From Burkholderia sp. Bp8992 (GTDB lineage Bacteria; Pseudomonadota; Gammaproteobacteria; Burkholderiales; Burkholderiaceae), in contig NZ_QTQI01000011.1 of NCBI RefSeq assembly GCF_003853705.1, positions 1 through 64,000 on the forward strand: a DNA stretch of 64,000 nucleotides, given 5' to 3'. The translations under genes were made by a program, and so were the position numbers. The first letter of the stretch is position 1. Every line of letters begins with the position of its first letter. Under the pieces are notes generated by a model. That model made no database searches, was not told where the DNA came from, and worked only from the letters and a program-made list of their open reading frames with translations. Positions 7,493 to 15,608 of this stretch are shown here, in pieces.

Positions 7493-9085
7493 TTACGGCG
7501 TGTCCTGAACCTGGCGCGCGACGCGCTGCAGCAATGCGTCGAGCACGGCCATCTCGACGGGCTTCACGAGATGGCCGTCGAAGCCTGCACGTTCGGTGCG
7601 CGCCAGGTCGGACGCGCGCGCATGGCCGGACAGCGCGACGCAGGTCGTGTCGCGCAGCGCGTCGATCGCGCGCAGTTCCTGCAGCAGCGTGAAGCCGTCG
7701 ACGTCCGGCATCGTCAGGTCGAGGATCATCAGTTGCGGCAGGTAGTCGCGGGCGAGCGCCAGCGCTTCTGCCGCGTGGTACGCGACGCGCGGCGCGTGTC
7801 CCTTCACCTTGAGCAGCACGGCGAGCGTGTCGGCCGAGTCGCGGTTGTCGTCGACGATGACGATGCGCAGCGGTGTGGTGTCCGATGGCGCGTTCCTGGC
7901 CGGTTCGGGCGCGCGGACCGGCGCCGCACGCGCCATCCGGTCGATCGGCAGTTGCACCGTAAACGTCGCACCGTGACCGGGCCCGTCGCTTTCGGCGGAA
8001 ATCCGTCCGCCATGCAGTTCGACGAAGGTCCGGCAGATCGAGAGGCCGAGCCCGAAGCCGCCGCTCGGCGGGCGCCCCGGTGCGCCTTGCTGCTCGAACA
8101 GGTCGAAGATCGCTTCGAGAGCGCCGGGCGCTATGCCGACGCCGCGATCGGTGACGCGGATCGCGACCACCGGCCCTTCCACCCGCGCGCCGACGTCGAT
8201 CCGTCCGCCGTGCGGCGAGAACTTCGACGCATTGTCGAGCAGGTTGTGCAGCACCTGGACGAGCCGCGCTTCGTCGCCGTGCAGCAGCACGGCATCGGCC
8301 GGCAGGTCGACGTGGATGTGCTGCCCGCGCGCGGCCAGTTTCGGCTGGATGCTCTCGACGCCGCGACACACGACATCGCGCACGGTGACGGGGCGATCGT
8401 CGAGCTCGACCTTGCCGGCCGTGATGCGCCCGACGTCGAGCAGATCGTCGACGAGCCGCGTCAGCTGTCCGACCTGGCGGTGCACGGCGTCGCGGCACTG
8501 CGCGAGCGCGGGCGCCGGATCGGGCAGGTGCTGCAGCACGCCGACCGAGTGGCGCAGCGGCGCGAGATGGTTGCGCAACTCGTGCGCGAGCATCGCGATG
8601 AACACGCTGAGCCGGTGCGTCGACGCTTCGAGCTCCTCGAGCCGCTTGCGCTCGGTCATGTCGCGCGTGATCTTGATGAAGCCGCACAGCTGGTTCGCGT
8701 GATCGTGCACGGGGGTGATCGTCACGCTCGCCCAGAACTGCGAGCCGTCCTTGCGCACGCGCCAGCCTTCGTCCTCGAAGTGCCCGCGCCTGGCTGCCGC
8801 GTCGAGCCCGTGCGACGGCCGGCCGGCCGCGATCGCGTCGGGCGGATAGAAGCGCGAGAAGTGCTGGCCGACGATCTCGGCGGCGCGATAGCCCTTGATG
8901 CGCTCGGCCCCCTTGTTCCAGGTCGCGACGTTGCCGTACGGATCGAGCATGAATACCGCGTAATCGGTGATCGAGCCGACCACCGTCTGGAAACGGAACT
9001 CGGCGAAGCGATGCAGCAGGTCGCGCGCGTCGGGCAAGCCGGGCGGCGAGGGGGGCGAGCGAGGATCGGTGTCGTCTCTGTTCAT
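7493..9085 (-). CDS. Hybrid sensor histidine kinase with PAS and C-terminal receiver
   Basis: 530 residues, no membrane segment, so a cytosolic sensor. Domains: PAS at about 30-145, HisKA with phospho-His168 (MLAHELRNHLAP), ATPase with N-box Asn285 and GGFGLGLS, and a receiver with Asp456 (MILDLTMPD) and Lys near 505 (HLVKPVE). No DNA-binding output is present; the phosphoryl group must pass to another protein or act locally. A ligand or cofactor cannot be read from the PAS domain. The start at 9085 is the first methionine before the conserved region; upstream frames (including a TTG at 9196) lack a ribosome site. It converges with the copper-protein gene. Confidence 0.92.
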   Translation of the reverse strand: MNRDDTDPRSPPSPPGLPDARDLLHRFAEFRFQTVVGSITDYAVFMLDPYGNVATWNKGAERIKGYRAAEIVGQHFSRFYPPDAIAAGRPSHGLDAAARRGHFEDEGWRVRKDGSQFWASVTITPVHDHANQLCGFIKITRDMTERKRLEELEASTHRLSVFIAMLAHELRNHLAPLRHSVGVLQHLPDPAPALAQCRDAVHRQVGQLTRLVDDLLDVGRITAGKVELDDRPVTVRDVVCRGVESIQPKLAARGQHIHVDLPADAVLLHGDEARLVQVLHNLLDNASKFSPHGGRIDVGARVEGPVVAIRVTDRGVGIAPGALEAIFDLFEQQGAPGRPPSGGFGLGLSICRTFVELHGGRISAESDGPGHGATFTVQLPIDRMARAAPVRAPEPARNAPSDTTPLRIVIVDDNRDSADTLAVLLKVKGHAPRVAYHAAEALALARDYLPQLMILDLTMPDVDGFTLLQELRAIDALRDTTCVALSGHARASDLARTERAGFDGHLVKPVEMAVLDALLQRVARQVQDTP

Positions 9086-9273
9086 CGGTGCAACGGGTCG
9101 AAGGCGGGCGGGCAAACGCCGCCCGGCCGCCGCCGGGCGGGCCGGCGGCGGCGTCATGAATCGGATTGGCACCCCGGAAAGCATAAGGGAACTCAATTCG
9201 CCTGATCAATGGGTGCGCATCGGCTGTGCCATCCGTCGTGTCGGCGGCCGGAACCGGCCCGGCCGCGCGATGC

Positions 9274-9287
9274 GGCATGCCGGTTGC
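9274..9287 (+). promoter_or_regulatory. Sigma-54 promoter for the acidic 125-aa protein
   Basis: GGCATG-CCGG-TTGC followed by A: full consensus match. Start point near 9299, 63 bases before ATG 9362. Confidence 0.75.
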
Positions 9288-9361
9288 ACGACCGTGCGGC
9301 CCGCCTGCCGTGCGATGGCCGCCCGGCCGCACGCGGCGGCAAGCCCTGCAAGGAGATCGAC

Positions 9362-9739
9362 ATGAATAGCACGCTGAACCCCGACAACGAACCGGCCGGC
9401 CCGGACGACGACAACGCCAGCCGCGGCCGCGACGGCCGCGCGCTGGGGCCGAGCGACTCGTCCGACAGCGGCAGCGACACGGCCGGCGCGCGGCGCCATC
9501 CGTTCGACATCGATTCGCCGCTCGACGATCACGCGCTCGAACGCGGCGATACATCGCTCGACAGCGATACGGACCGTGCGGGCACCGGCGAGCGTGCGTC
9601 GGCGGACGGCGATTCGACGCTCGACGAAGGCGCGGACATCGAGCCGGACCGTACCGAGCGGCTGAGCGAGCCCGGTCGCACAAGCGAGTCGAACGACCCG
9701 GACGAACCGGGCGACCCGGACGACGGCGGTGCGCCGTGA
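9362..9739 (+). CDS. Acidic, disordered hypothetical protein, 125 aa
   Basis: Very rich in Asp, Glu, Ser, Gly and Pro with almost no hydrophobic core; the last third is dominated by Asp/Glu/Pro (DPDEPGDPDDGG). No signal peptide. AAGGAG lies seven bases before the ATG. No family recognised. Composition resembles hydrophilin-like stress proteins, but that is only a compositional likeness. It has its own perfect sigma-54-type promoter. Confidence 0.7.
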   Translation: MNSTLNPDNEPAGPDDDNASRGRDGRALGPSDSSDSGSDTAGARRHPFDIDSPLDDHALERGDTSLDSDTDRAGTGERASADGDSTLDEGADIEPDRTERLSEPGRTSESNDPDEPGDPDDGGAP

Positions 9740-9756
9740 CGCCCGGCACGCAAAAA

Positions 9757-9773
9757 CTGCAATCGCGTTGCAG
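9757..9773. repeat. Inverted repeat CTGCAA-N5-TTGCAG, possible activator site
   Basis: A perfect 6+6 inverted repeat 64 bases upstream of the sigma-54 -24 element at 9838. Its position is right for an enhancer-binding protein site, and its half-site TTGCAG is also found in the recurrent motif at 41612 and 54607. Confidence 0.45.
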
Positions 9774-9837
9774 ATTCGCGCGCCCGGCGGCAGATCGCCG
9801 TTGCGGTGCGCATCCGTCGTGCGCGGGCCGCGGCATC

Positions 9838-9856
9838 GGCACGCGGCTTGCGTGCC
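9838..9856 (+). promoter_or_regulatory. Sigma-54 promoter for the BON protein and ABC-receiver gene, inside an inverted repeat
   Basis: GGCACG-CGGC-TTGC (9838-9851) is a full consensus match. The whole stretch GGCACGC-GGCTT-GCGTGCC is also a perfect 7+7 inverted repeat. Start point near 9863, 64 bases before ATG 9927. Confidence 0.75.
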
Positions 9857-9926
9857 ATCGGCTCGGCGCGCGCCGCGACGCGGCATGGGGCCGTGCGCGA
9901 CGCGGGCGCGATCAAGGAGAGACACG

Positions 9927-10766
9927 ATGCAACGACGATATCCCGGACGATACGGCGAGCGTGGCGGCCCGCCCGAGCGGCACGAGCGCGACGAGCGCCC
10001 GTACCGGGGCGCCGGCGAGCGCGGCATCCCGGACGATCCGGCGCGTTGGCCGGAGGAAGATCACGAGTCTGAATCGGCTTATCGCCGTTTCGCGAGCGAG
10101 GACGTCGGCCCGGAAGACTGGGGCAGCGAATGGACCGAGCGCGCCGCACGGCCGGCTGGCCAGTCGCGCGGCGCCGGTGCGGACTGGCCGGGCCGCGCGC
10201 GCCAGCCGGCGCGCGAAGCCGAACCCGGCCGCCGCGCGGAAGGCCGCGAAAGCGCGTACGGCGGCGACCGCCCGGCGTTCCGCGGTCATCACCGGATGGG
10301 CTGGTACGGCGGCGAGTACGACCAGGGCGATCCGCGCGGCGGCGACCGCGCCCCGGATCAGGCGCGATTCGGCAGTGAAGCCGAACGCGACGCGCTGCGC
10401 CAGCGCCGCGGGCCGAAGGGCTACACGCGCTCGGACGAACGGATTCGCGAGGACGTGTGCGAGCGGCTCGCGCATGCGCTCGAGATCGACGTGAGCGACG
10501 TCGCCGTGCAGGTGAATGACGGTTGCGTCCAGCTGGACGGCACGGTGCCGGCGCGCTGGATGAAGCACGACATCGAGGATCTGGCCGACGGCTGCCTGGG
10601 TGTGCGCGACGTCGAGAATCGCGTGCGCGTGCGTCGCGACGGCGAGCACGATACCGGCACGGTGCTGCATCCCGACCAGCGGACCGTCACGCCGACGCTG
10701 CCGGCCGCGCGCGATCCCGAACCCGGCACGGTCGGCCCCGACCGCGAGCGCAAGCCGCATCATTGA
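9927..10766 (+). CDS. BON-domain protein with long Arg/Gly-rich N terminus
   Basis: 279 residues. The first two thirds are low-complexity, rich in Arg, Gly, Glu and Pro, with repeated short GGD/RG patches. The C-terminal BON domain (about 175-245) runs from SDERIREDVCERL to DVENRVRVRRDG. BON domains are thought to bind phospholipid or to occur in stress proteins such as OsmY. There is no signal peptide, so this is unlike periplasmic OsmY. A disordered cytosolic arm with a BON head is similar to SWFGD-type Rhizobiales/Burkholderia stress proteins. AAGGAGA sits before the ATG. Confidence 0.8.
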   Translation: MQRRYPGRYGERGGPPERHERDERPYRGAGERGIPDDPARWPEEDHESESAYRRFASEDVGPEDWGSEWTERAARPAGQSRGAGADWPGRARQPAREAEPGRRAEGRESAYGGDRPAFRGHHRMGWYGGEYDQGDPRGGDRAPDQARFGSEAERDALRQRRGPKGYTRSDERIREDVCERLAHALEIDVSDVAVQVNDGCVQLDGTVPARWMKHDIEDLADGCLGVRDVENRVRVRRDGEHDTGTVLHPDQRTVTPTLPAARDPEPGTVGPDRERKPHH

Positions 10767-10819
10767 CCGATCGTGCACCACCCGGCGCGATCCCGATCCC
10801 GTCCGCGAGCAGCGCGCGC

Positions 10820-13555
10820 ATGACGACCGGAACCGACGATACGCGGCCCGCGCGCCGCGCTGCAGCCGCAGGCCGCGAGCGTCGCGACGAGCGCGGCCTG
10901 CGGCTGCGGATCGCGGCCGAACTGTGGCGCGCGATCTGGCATTACCGTGCGCGCGTACTGGCGGCCGTCGTGCTGCTGGTGCTCGCGAAGGCGGCGGCGG
11001 TGTCGGTGCCGCTGCTCCTCAAGGACATCGTCGACGGTTTCGGCCGCGCCCGCGACCAGCCCGTCGCATGGCCGGTGCTGCTGCTGTTCGCGTACGCGGT
11101 CGTGCGTTTCGCGTCGAATGCGCTGAACGAAGTGCGCGACATGACGTTCGTGCAGGTCACGCAGCACACGGTCGCGTCGTTTACAGTCCGCACGTTCGGC
11201 CACCTGCACCGGCTCGGCGCGCGCTTTCATGCGCAGCGCGAAACGGGCGCCGTCGTGCGCGACCTCGAGAAGGGCACGGCCGGCATCGGCTACCTGCTCG
11301 GCGTCGCGATATTCACCGTCGTGCCGACGGCCATCGAGATCGGCTCGGTGCTCGTGATCGTGATCGTCAAGTACGGCGGCGGCTTCACCGCGATCATCGT
11401 CGTCACGTTCGCCGTCTACGCGGCGTATACGGTGGTGTTCACGCGCCGGCGCATGCGTTACCAGCGGCGCGTGAATGCGCTCGAGGCCGAATCGAATGCG
11501 CGCGTGGTCGACAGCCTGCTGAACGTCGATACGGTCAAGTACTTCGCGCGCGAGGACGTCGAGCGCGATCGCCTCGGCCGCGTGCTCGACGCGTGGCGCG
11601 AAGCGGGCGTCGACAACCAGTACGCGTTGTCCACGCTGCATATCGGCCAGAGCGCGTGCATCGGCGCGGGGATCGCGGCCGTGATGCTGCTGGCCGGCCA
11701 GCAGGTCGCACGGGGCGTGATGACGGTCGGCGATCTCGTGCTGATCAATGCGTACATCATCCAGATCAGCCTGCCGCTGAACGCGCTCGGCTTCGTGTTT
11801 CGCGAGGCGAACGACGCGATGACGAATATCGAGCGGCTGTTCGGGCTGCTCGATGCGCGCGGCAAGCCGGGCGAGGACGGCGATGCGCCCGGCGCGCGGC
11901 CTCTCGAGGTGCGCGGCGGCGCGATCGAGTTCGCGCACGTCGACTTCGGCTACGAGCCGAGCCGGCAGATCCTGTCGGACGTGTCGTTTCGCATCGAGCC
12001 CGGGCAGACGGTCGCGGTGGTCGGCGGCAGCGGCTCCGGCAAGTCGACGCTCGCGCGGCTGCTGTTCCGGTTGTACCAGCCCGATGCGGGCACGATCCGG
12101 ATCGACGGCCAGGACCTGCGGCTCGTCACCGAGCGCAGCCTGCGCGACGCGCTCGGCATCGTCCCGCAGGACACCATCCTGTTCAACGACACGCTCGCGT
12201 ACAACATCGCGTACGGCAAGCGCGACGCGACGCGCGGCGAAGTGATCGCGGCCGCGCGCAGCGCGCAGCTCGATGCGTTCATCGAGCGGCTGCCCGATGC
12301 GTACGACACGCGCGTCGGCGAGCGCGGCGTGCGGCTGTCGGGCGGCGAGCGGCAGCGCGTCGCGATCGCGCGCGCGTTGCTGAAGGCGCCGCCGATCGTC
12401 GTGTTCGACGAGGCGACCTCGGCGCTCGACACGCGCTCGGAGCGCGCGATCCAGCAGGAGCTGATGCGCGTCGCGCAGCACCGCACGAGCCTCATCATCG
12501 CGCACCGGCTGTCGACGATCGTCGATGCGGACCGCATCCTCGTGATGGAGCACGGCCGGCTCGTCGAGCACGGCACGCACGACGCACTGCTCGAAAGCGG
12601 CGGCGTGTATGCGCAGATGTGGTCGCTGCAGGCGAAGCAGCGCGAACTGGCGCGCACGGAGGCGAAGTTCGCGCGGCAGCCGGTGCCGATCAACCCGCTC
12701 GTGTCGCAGGTGCTCGATTCGCTGTCGGAGGCGGCCGCACGACGCGGCGTGCCGGTGATTCGCCACCTGTCGGGCGAGGATCTCGTCGTCGAGGCCGATC
12801 CGGCCGCGCTGCGGCGCTTCGTATGGGAATTGTGCCGCGGCGCGATCGACGCGAGCGGCGGCGGGCAGCTCGAGGTGCGCACCGCGCGCCACGACCCGGA
12901 AGCGCGGATCACGATCGCGTGTGCGGGCGTCGACGCGCTCGAGCTGTCGCTGATCGATCTCGAGCGGCTGCAGGACACGATCGAGGAAGCCGGCGGCTAC
13001 GTGGTGCGCGAACGCGACGATACGGGCGTGACGCTGCACCTGTCGCTGCCGATGTGCGCGGTCGTGCCGGCGCCGGTGCAGCTGGCGGGCAGCACGCCGG
13101 ACCGGGGCGTCGATGCCCGTGCCCGGCCGCTCGACGGCATTCGTGTCGCGTGCGTGGACGATCACGACGAGGCGCGCGACGCGCTTGCCGCGCTGCTGAA
13201 GACGGCCGGTGCGGACGTGCACGCGTATGCGTCCGGACAGACGCTGCTGGACGACCTGTGGCGCGCGCGCCGCGCGGACTGGCCGGCACTGCTCGTCTGC
13301 GACATCGATCTCGGCGACGACGAGGAAGACGGCTACACGGTGATGTCGCGCGTGCGCCAGCTCGATGCCGCGCGCGACCGCGACGGCCGCGCGCCGCTCG
13401 AGGCGCTGGCGCTGTCCGGCCATGCGCGCGAGCGTGACCGCACGCGCGCGGTCGAAGCCGGTTTTCACGCGTACCTGACCAAGCCCGCGGTAGCGGCCGA
13501 CCTGATCGCGGCGTTGCGAGCGCTCGCGTTTTCCTCCGGAGAAACCCATGCCTGA
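10820..13555 (+). CDS. ABC exporter fused to a kinase-like ATPase region and a receiver domain
   Basis: 911 residues in one frame. Residues 1-330 hold a six-helix exporter membrane domain of the Atm1/HMT1 type. The ATPase has Walker A with Lys408 (GGSGSGKST), signature LSGGERQ at 506, Walker B Asp530-Glu531 and the switch His in IAHRLSTI. After about 600 comes a region like a histidine-kinase ATPase domain (RRFVWELCRGAIDAS resembles an N-box) but without a phospho-accepting His that I can find. Then follows a receiver with Asp780/781, phospho-Asp828 (LVCDIDLG) and Lys888. Such a fusion is not an architecture I know. The substrate is unknown. No good ribosome site precedes 10820. Confidence 0.85.
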   Translation: MTTGTDDTRPARRAAAAGRERRDERGLRLRIAAELWRAIWHYRARVLAAVVLLVLAKAAAVSVPLLLKDIVDGFGRARDQPVAWPVLLLFAYAVVRFASNALNEVRDMTFVQVTQHTVASFTVRTFGHLHRLGARFHAQRETGAVVRDLEKGTAGIGYLLGVAIFTVVPTAIEIGSVLVIVIVKYGGGFTAIIVVTFAVYAAYTVVFTRRRMRYQRRVNALEAESNARVVDSLLNVDTVKYFAREDVERDRLGRVLDAWREAGVDNQYALSTLHIGQSACIGAGIAAVMLLAGQQVARGVMTVGDLVLINAYIIQISLPLNALGFVFREANDAMTNIERLFGLLDARGKPGEDGDAPGARPLEVRGGAIEFAHVDFGYEPSRQILSDVSFRIEPGQTVAVVGGSGSGKSTLARLLFRLYQPDAGTIRIDGQDLRLVTERSLRDALGIVPQDTILFNDTLAYNIAYGKRDATRGEVIAAARSAQLDAFIERLPDAYDTRVGERGVRLSGGERQRVAIARALLKAPPIVVFDEATSALDTRSERAIQQELMRVAQHRTSLIIAHRLSTIVDADRILVMEHGRLVEHGTHDALLESGGVYAQMWSLQAKQRELARTEAKFARQPVPINPLVSQVLDSLSEAAARRGVPVIRHLSGEDLVVEADPAALRRFVWELCRGAIDASGGGQLEVRTARHDPEARITIACAGVDALELSLIDLERLQDTIEEAGGYVVRERDDTGVTLHLSLPMCAVVPAPVQLAGSTPDRGVDARARPLDGIRVACVDDHDEARDALAALLKTAGADVHAYASGQTLLDDLWRARRADWPALLVCDIDLGDDEEDGYTVMSRVRQLDAARDRDGRAPLEALALSGHARERDRTRAVEAGFHAYLTKPAVAADLIAALRALAFSSGETHA

Positions 13556-14072
13556 ACTTTCGAACCCGACGCGCGGCACGCTGACCGAGCGCCGCGCCGG
13601 TAGCGCGTTCGCGGACCGGCAGGCCGCGGTGGCTGCCGTCGAGCTGCTGCTGCCGAGCCTGTCGGCGGCGCTGCAGAGCGACCTCGTCGGCGACAGCGGC
13701 TGCCTGCACATCGTGATCATGGATCCGGCGCTCGGGCCGCACGACGCCGCGTTCGAGGACGCGATCCTGTACGAGTTCTCGCTGCCCGACCCGAAGGACT
13801 GGGATGCCGACTACCGCGCGTACGCGCGCGCGAAGGCGCGGCTGTCATGGGAGACGGGCCGCGACGGCCATGTCGTGCAGGCGCTGGAGCCGTACCGGCT
13901 GCGCGCGGGCGACACGAACCTGTGGGGCGGCGTCGCGCTCGGCGGCATCGTGGTCGGCGTGTCGGGCGCCCAGCCGTGGTTCGACGAGGCGTTCGCGGGC
14001 TGCATCGCCCACTGCCTGCGCGCACTGGCAAAGCGCCGTGCGCAGGCGACGCCCGACGCTCTCGCGATCTGA
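13548..14072 (+). CDS. Hypothetical protein, 174 aa, coupled to the ABC-receiver gene
   Basis: Its ATG lies within the end of the ABC-receiver gene (8-base overlap), so translation is probably coupled. It is soluble, with an N-terminal helical region, a central acidic stretch, and a C-terminal part (LWGGVALGGIVVGVSGAQPWFDE) that resembles the end of GlcG/HbpS-type domains. That likeness is too short to assign a family. Function unknown; the overlap suggests a partner of the fused transporter. Confidence 0.7.
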   Translation: MPELSNPTRGTLTERRAGSAFADRQAAVAAVELLLPSLSAALQSDLVGDSGCLHIVIMDPALGPHDAAFEDAILYEFSLPDPKDWDADYRAYARAKARLSWETGRDGHVVQALEPYRLRAGDTNLWGGVALGGIVVGVSGAQPWFDEAFAGCIAHCLRALAKRRAQATPDALAI

Positions 14073-14095
14073 ACGCGGCCGTCCGCGCGCGTTTT

Positions 14096-14120
14096 TACAG
14101 CCGGTTATAAAAAAGCCAGC
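14096..14120. promoter_or_regulatory. AT-rich block TTACA-N5-TTATAAAAAA upstream of the glycan operon
   Basis: An A/T run conspicuous in this GC-rich DNA, 43 bases before the weak sigma-54 site at 14164. A comparable block (CTTGTAAAAAAGC) precedes the rpoN-paralogue promoter at 42774-42800. Could be an activator or IHF-type site. Confidence 0.35.
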
Positions 14121-14163
14121 GATCGCCTGCCGGCGCCCGGTGCGGTGCCGGCGCGGGCGGCCC

Positions 14164-14177
14164 GGCACGGTTTTCGC
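14164..14177 (+). promoter_or_regulatory. Weak sigma-54 promoter candidate for the SDR-glycan operon
   Basis: GGCACG-GTTT-TCGC followed by T: one mismatch in the -12 element. Start point near 14189, 68 bases before the GTG at 14257. Confidence 0.45.
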
Positions 14178-14256
14178 TGTCTCTCCTGTATCGATGGTTG
14201 TCGCGACAAGCGTAACCGTCAGTCGGATTGCTTTCCAACGTCGACAGGAGGTGCAG

Positions 14257-15006
14257 GTGAATGCGACTCACGATCCAGCAGGACCGCCGCTCGCGGGCCG
14301 AACCGCGCTCGTGACCGGCGGCGGCCGCGGTCTCGGCGAGGCCATTTGCGAAGATCTCGCGCGGCACGGCGCGCACGTGGTCGTCGCCGACCTCGACGGC
14401 GACCGTGCGGCGGCCGTCGCGCAGCGGCTCGAACGGCACGGCGGGCAGGCGGTCGGCCGGCCGCTCGACGTGCGCGACGAGGCATCCGTGCTGCAGGTCA
14501 TCCACGATGCGCGCGAGTCGCTCGGCGATCTGGACGTGATCGTCAACAACGCGGCGATCGACGTGACCGCGCCGATCGACGACGTGAGCATCGACGCGTG
14601 GCGGCAGGTGCTGATGACGAACCTGTTCGGCCCGTACCTGATGTGCCATGCGGCCGTGCCGATGATGAAGGCGCGCGGCGGCGGGCATATCGTCAACATC
14701 GCGTCGACCGCGTCGAAGCGCGCGTGGCCGAACGCGTCCGCGTATCACGCGACGAAGTGGGGGCTGCTCGGCCTGTCGCATGCGCTGCATGCCGAACTGC
14801 GTCCCAGCGGCGTGCGCGTGTCGGCGATCGTCGCGGGCGGGATGCGCACGCCGTTCCTGCTCGACCGCTTCCCGGACATCGACGAGGACACGCTGCAGCC
14901 GCCGGAGCACGTCGCGGCCGCCGTGCGGTTCGTGCTCGCGCAGCCGCCGGGCACCGTCGTGCCGGAACTGATGGTGCTGCCGATGAAGGAGACGTCATGG
15001 CCCTGA
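14257..15006 (+). CDS. Short-chain dehydrogenase/reductase
   Basis: 249 residues from a GTG start chosen because AGGAGG (14246-14251) lies five bases upstream. Classical SDR: TGGGRGLG cofactor motif, NNAA, catalytic Ser in NIASTASKR, and YHATK with the Tyr/Lys pair. The substrate is unknown. It opens a run of sugar and glycosyltransferase genes with overlapping ends, so a sugar-modifying role is plausible but not shown. A GTG at 14251 is a less likely start. Confidence 0.85.
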   Translation: MNATHDPAGPPLAGRTALVTGGGRGLGEAICEDLARHGAHVVVADLDGDRAAAVAQRLERHGGQAVGRPLDVRDEASVLQVIHDARESLGDLDVIVNNAAIDVTAPIDDVSIDAWRQVLMTNLFGPYLMCHAAVPMMKARGGGHIVNIASTASKRAWPNASAYHATKWGLLGLSHALHAELRPSGVRVSAIVAGGMRTPFLLDRFPDIDEDTLQPPEHVAAAVRFVLAQPPGTVVPELMVLPMKETSWP

Positions 15007-15608
15007 AGCGCGAACGGCGGCTGCCCGGCGCGGTGCTGCTCGACAAGGACGGCACGCTGCTCGACGACGTGCCGTACAACGTCGATCCCGCGCGGATGCG
15101 CCTCGCGCCGGGCGCGGCGCGGGCACTGCGTGCGCTCGGTGCGACCGGCATGCCGCTCGCGGTCGTGTCGAACCAGCCGGGCATCGCGCTCGGCCGCTTT
15201 ACCGAACCTCAGCTTGGCGCGGTCCGCCAGCGTCTCGCCGAACTGTTCGAAGCGAACGGCGCGGTGCTGGCGGATTTTTTTTACTGCCCGCATCACCCGC
15301 AGGGCAGCGTGCCGCGCTACACCTGCGACTGCATCTGCCGCAAGCCGCGCCCCGGCATGCTGCGCCGCGCGCTGGCCGCGCTCGGCGTCGTGCCCGAATG
15401 GAGCTGGATGATCGGTGACATCCTCGACGATGTCGAGGCCGGCCGCACCGCGCGCTGCAGCACGATTCTCGTCGACTGCGGTCACGAGACCGAATGGCGG
15501 GTCGATGCAGCGCGCACGCCGCATCACGTGGTCGACCGTGTCGATCTCGCTGCCGACATCGTCGTGCGCGAAGCCGTGCGCCGGCACGGCACGTGGATGC
15601 GGCGATGA
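14997..15608 (+). CDS. HAD-IIIA phosphatase (GmhB / histidinol-phosphatase-like)
   Basis: 203 residues. The HAD nucleophile motif is LLDKDGTLLDD, motif II is VVSNQPG, and the acidic motif is IGDILDDVEAG. A zinc-type Cys/His loop (CPHHPQGSVPRYTCDCICRKP) is typical of D,D-heptose-1,7-bisphosphate phosphatase GmhB and its relatives. In LPS-type glycan clusters such enzymes supply heptose precursors. The start overlaps the SDR gene by ten bases, and its stop overlaps the next start (ATGA). Confidence 0.88.
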   Translation: MALKRERRLPGAVLLDKDGTLLDDVPYNVDPARMRLAPGAARALRALGATGMPLAVVSNQPGIALGRFTEPQLGAVRQRLAELFEANGAVLADFFYCPHHPQGSVPRYTCDCICRKPRPGMLRRALAALGVVPEWSWMIGDILDDVEAGRTARCSTILVDCGHETEWRVDAARTPHHVVDRVDLAADIVVREAVRRHGTWMRR

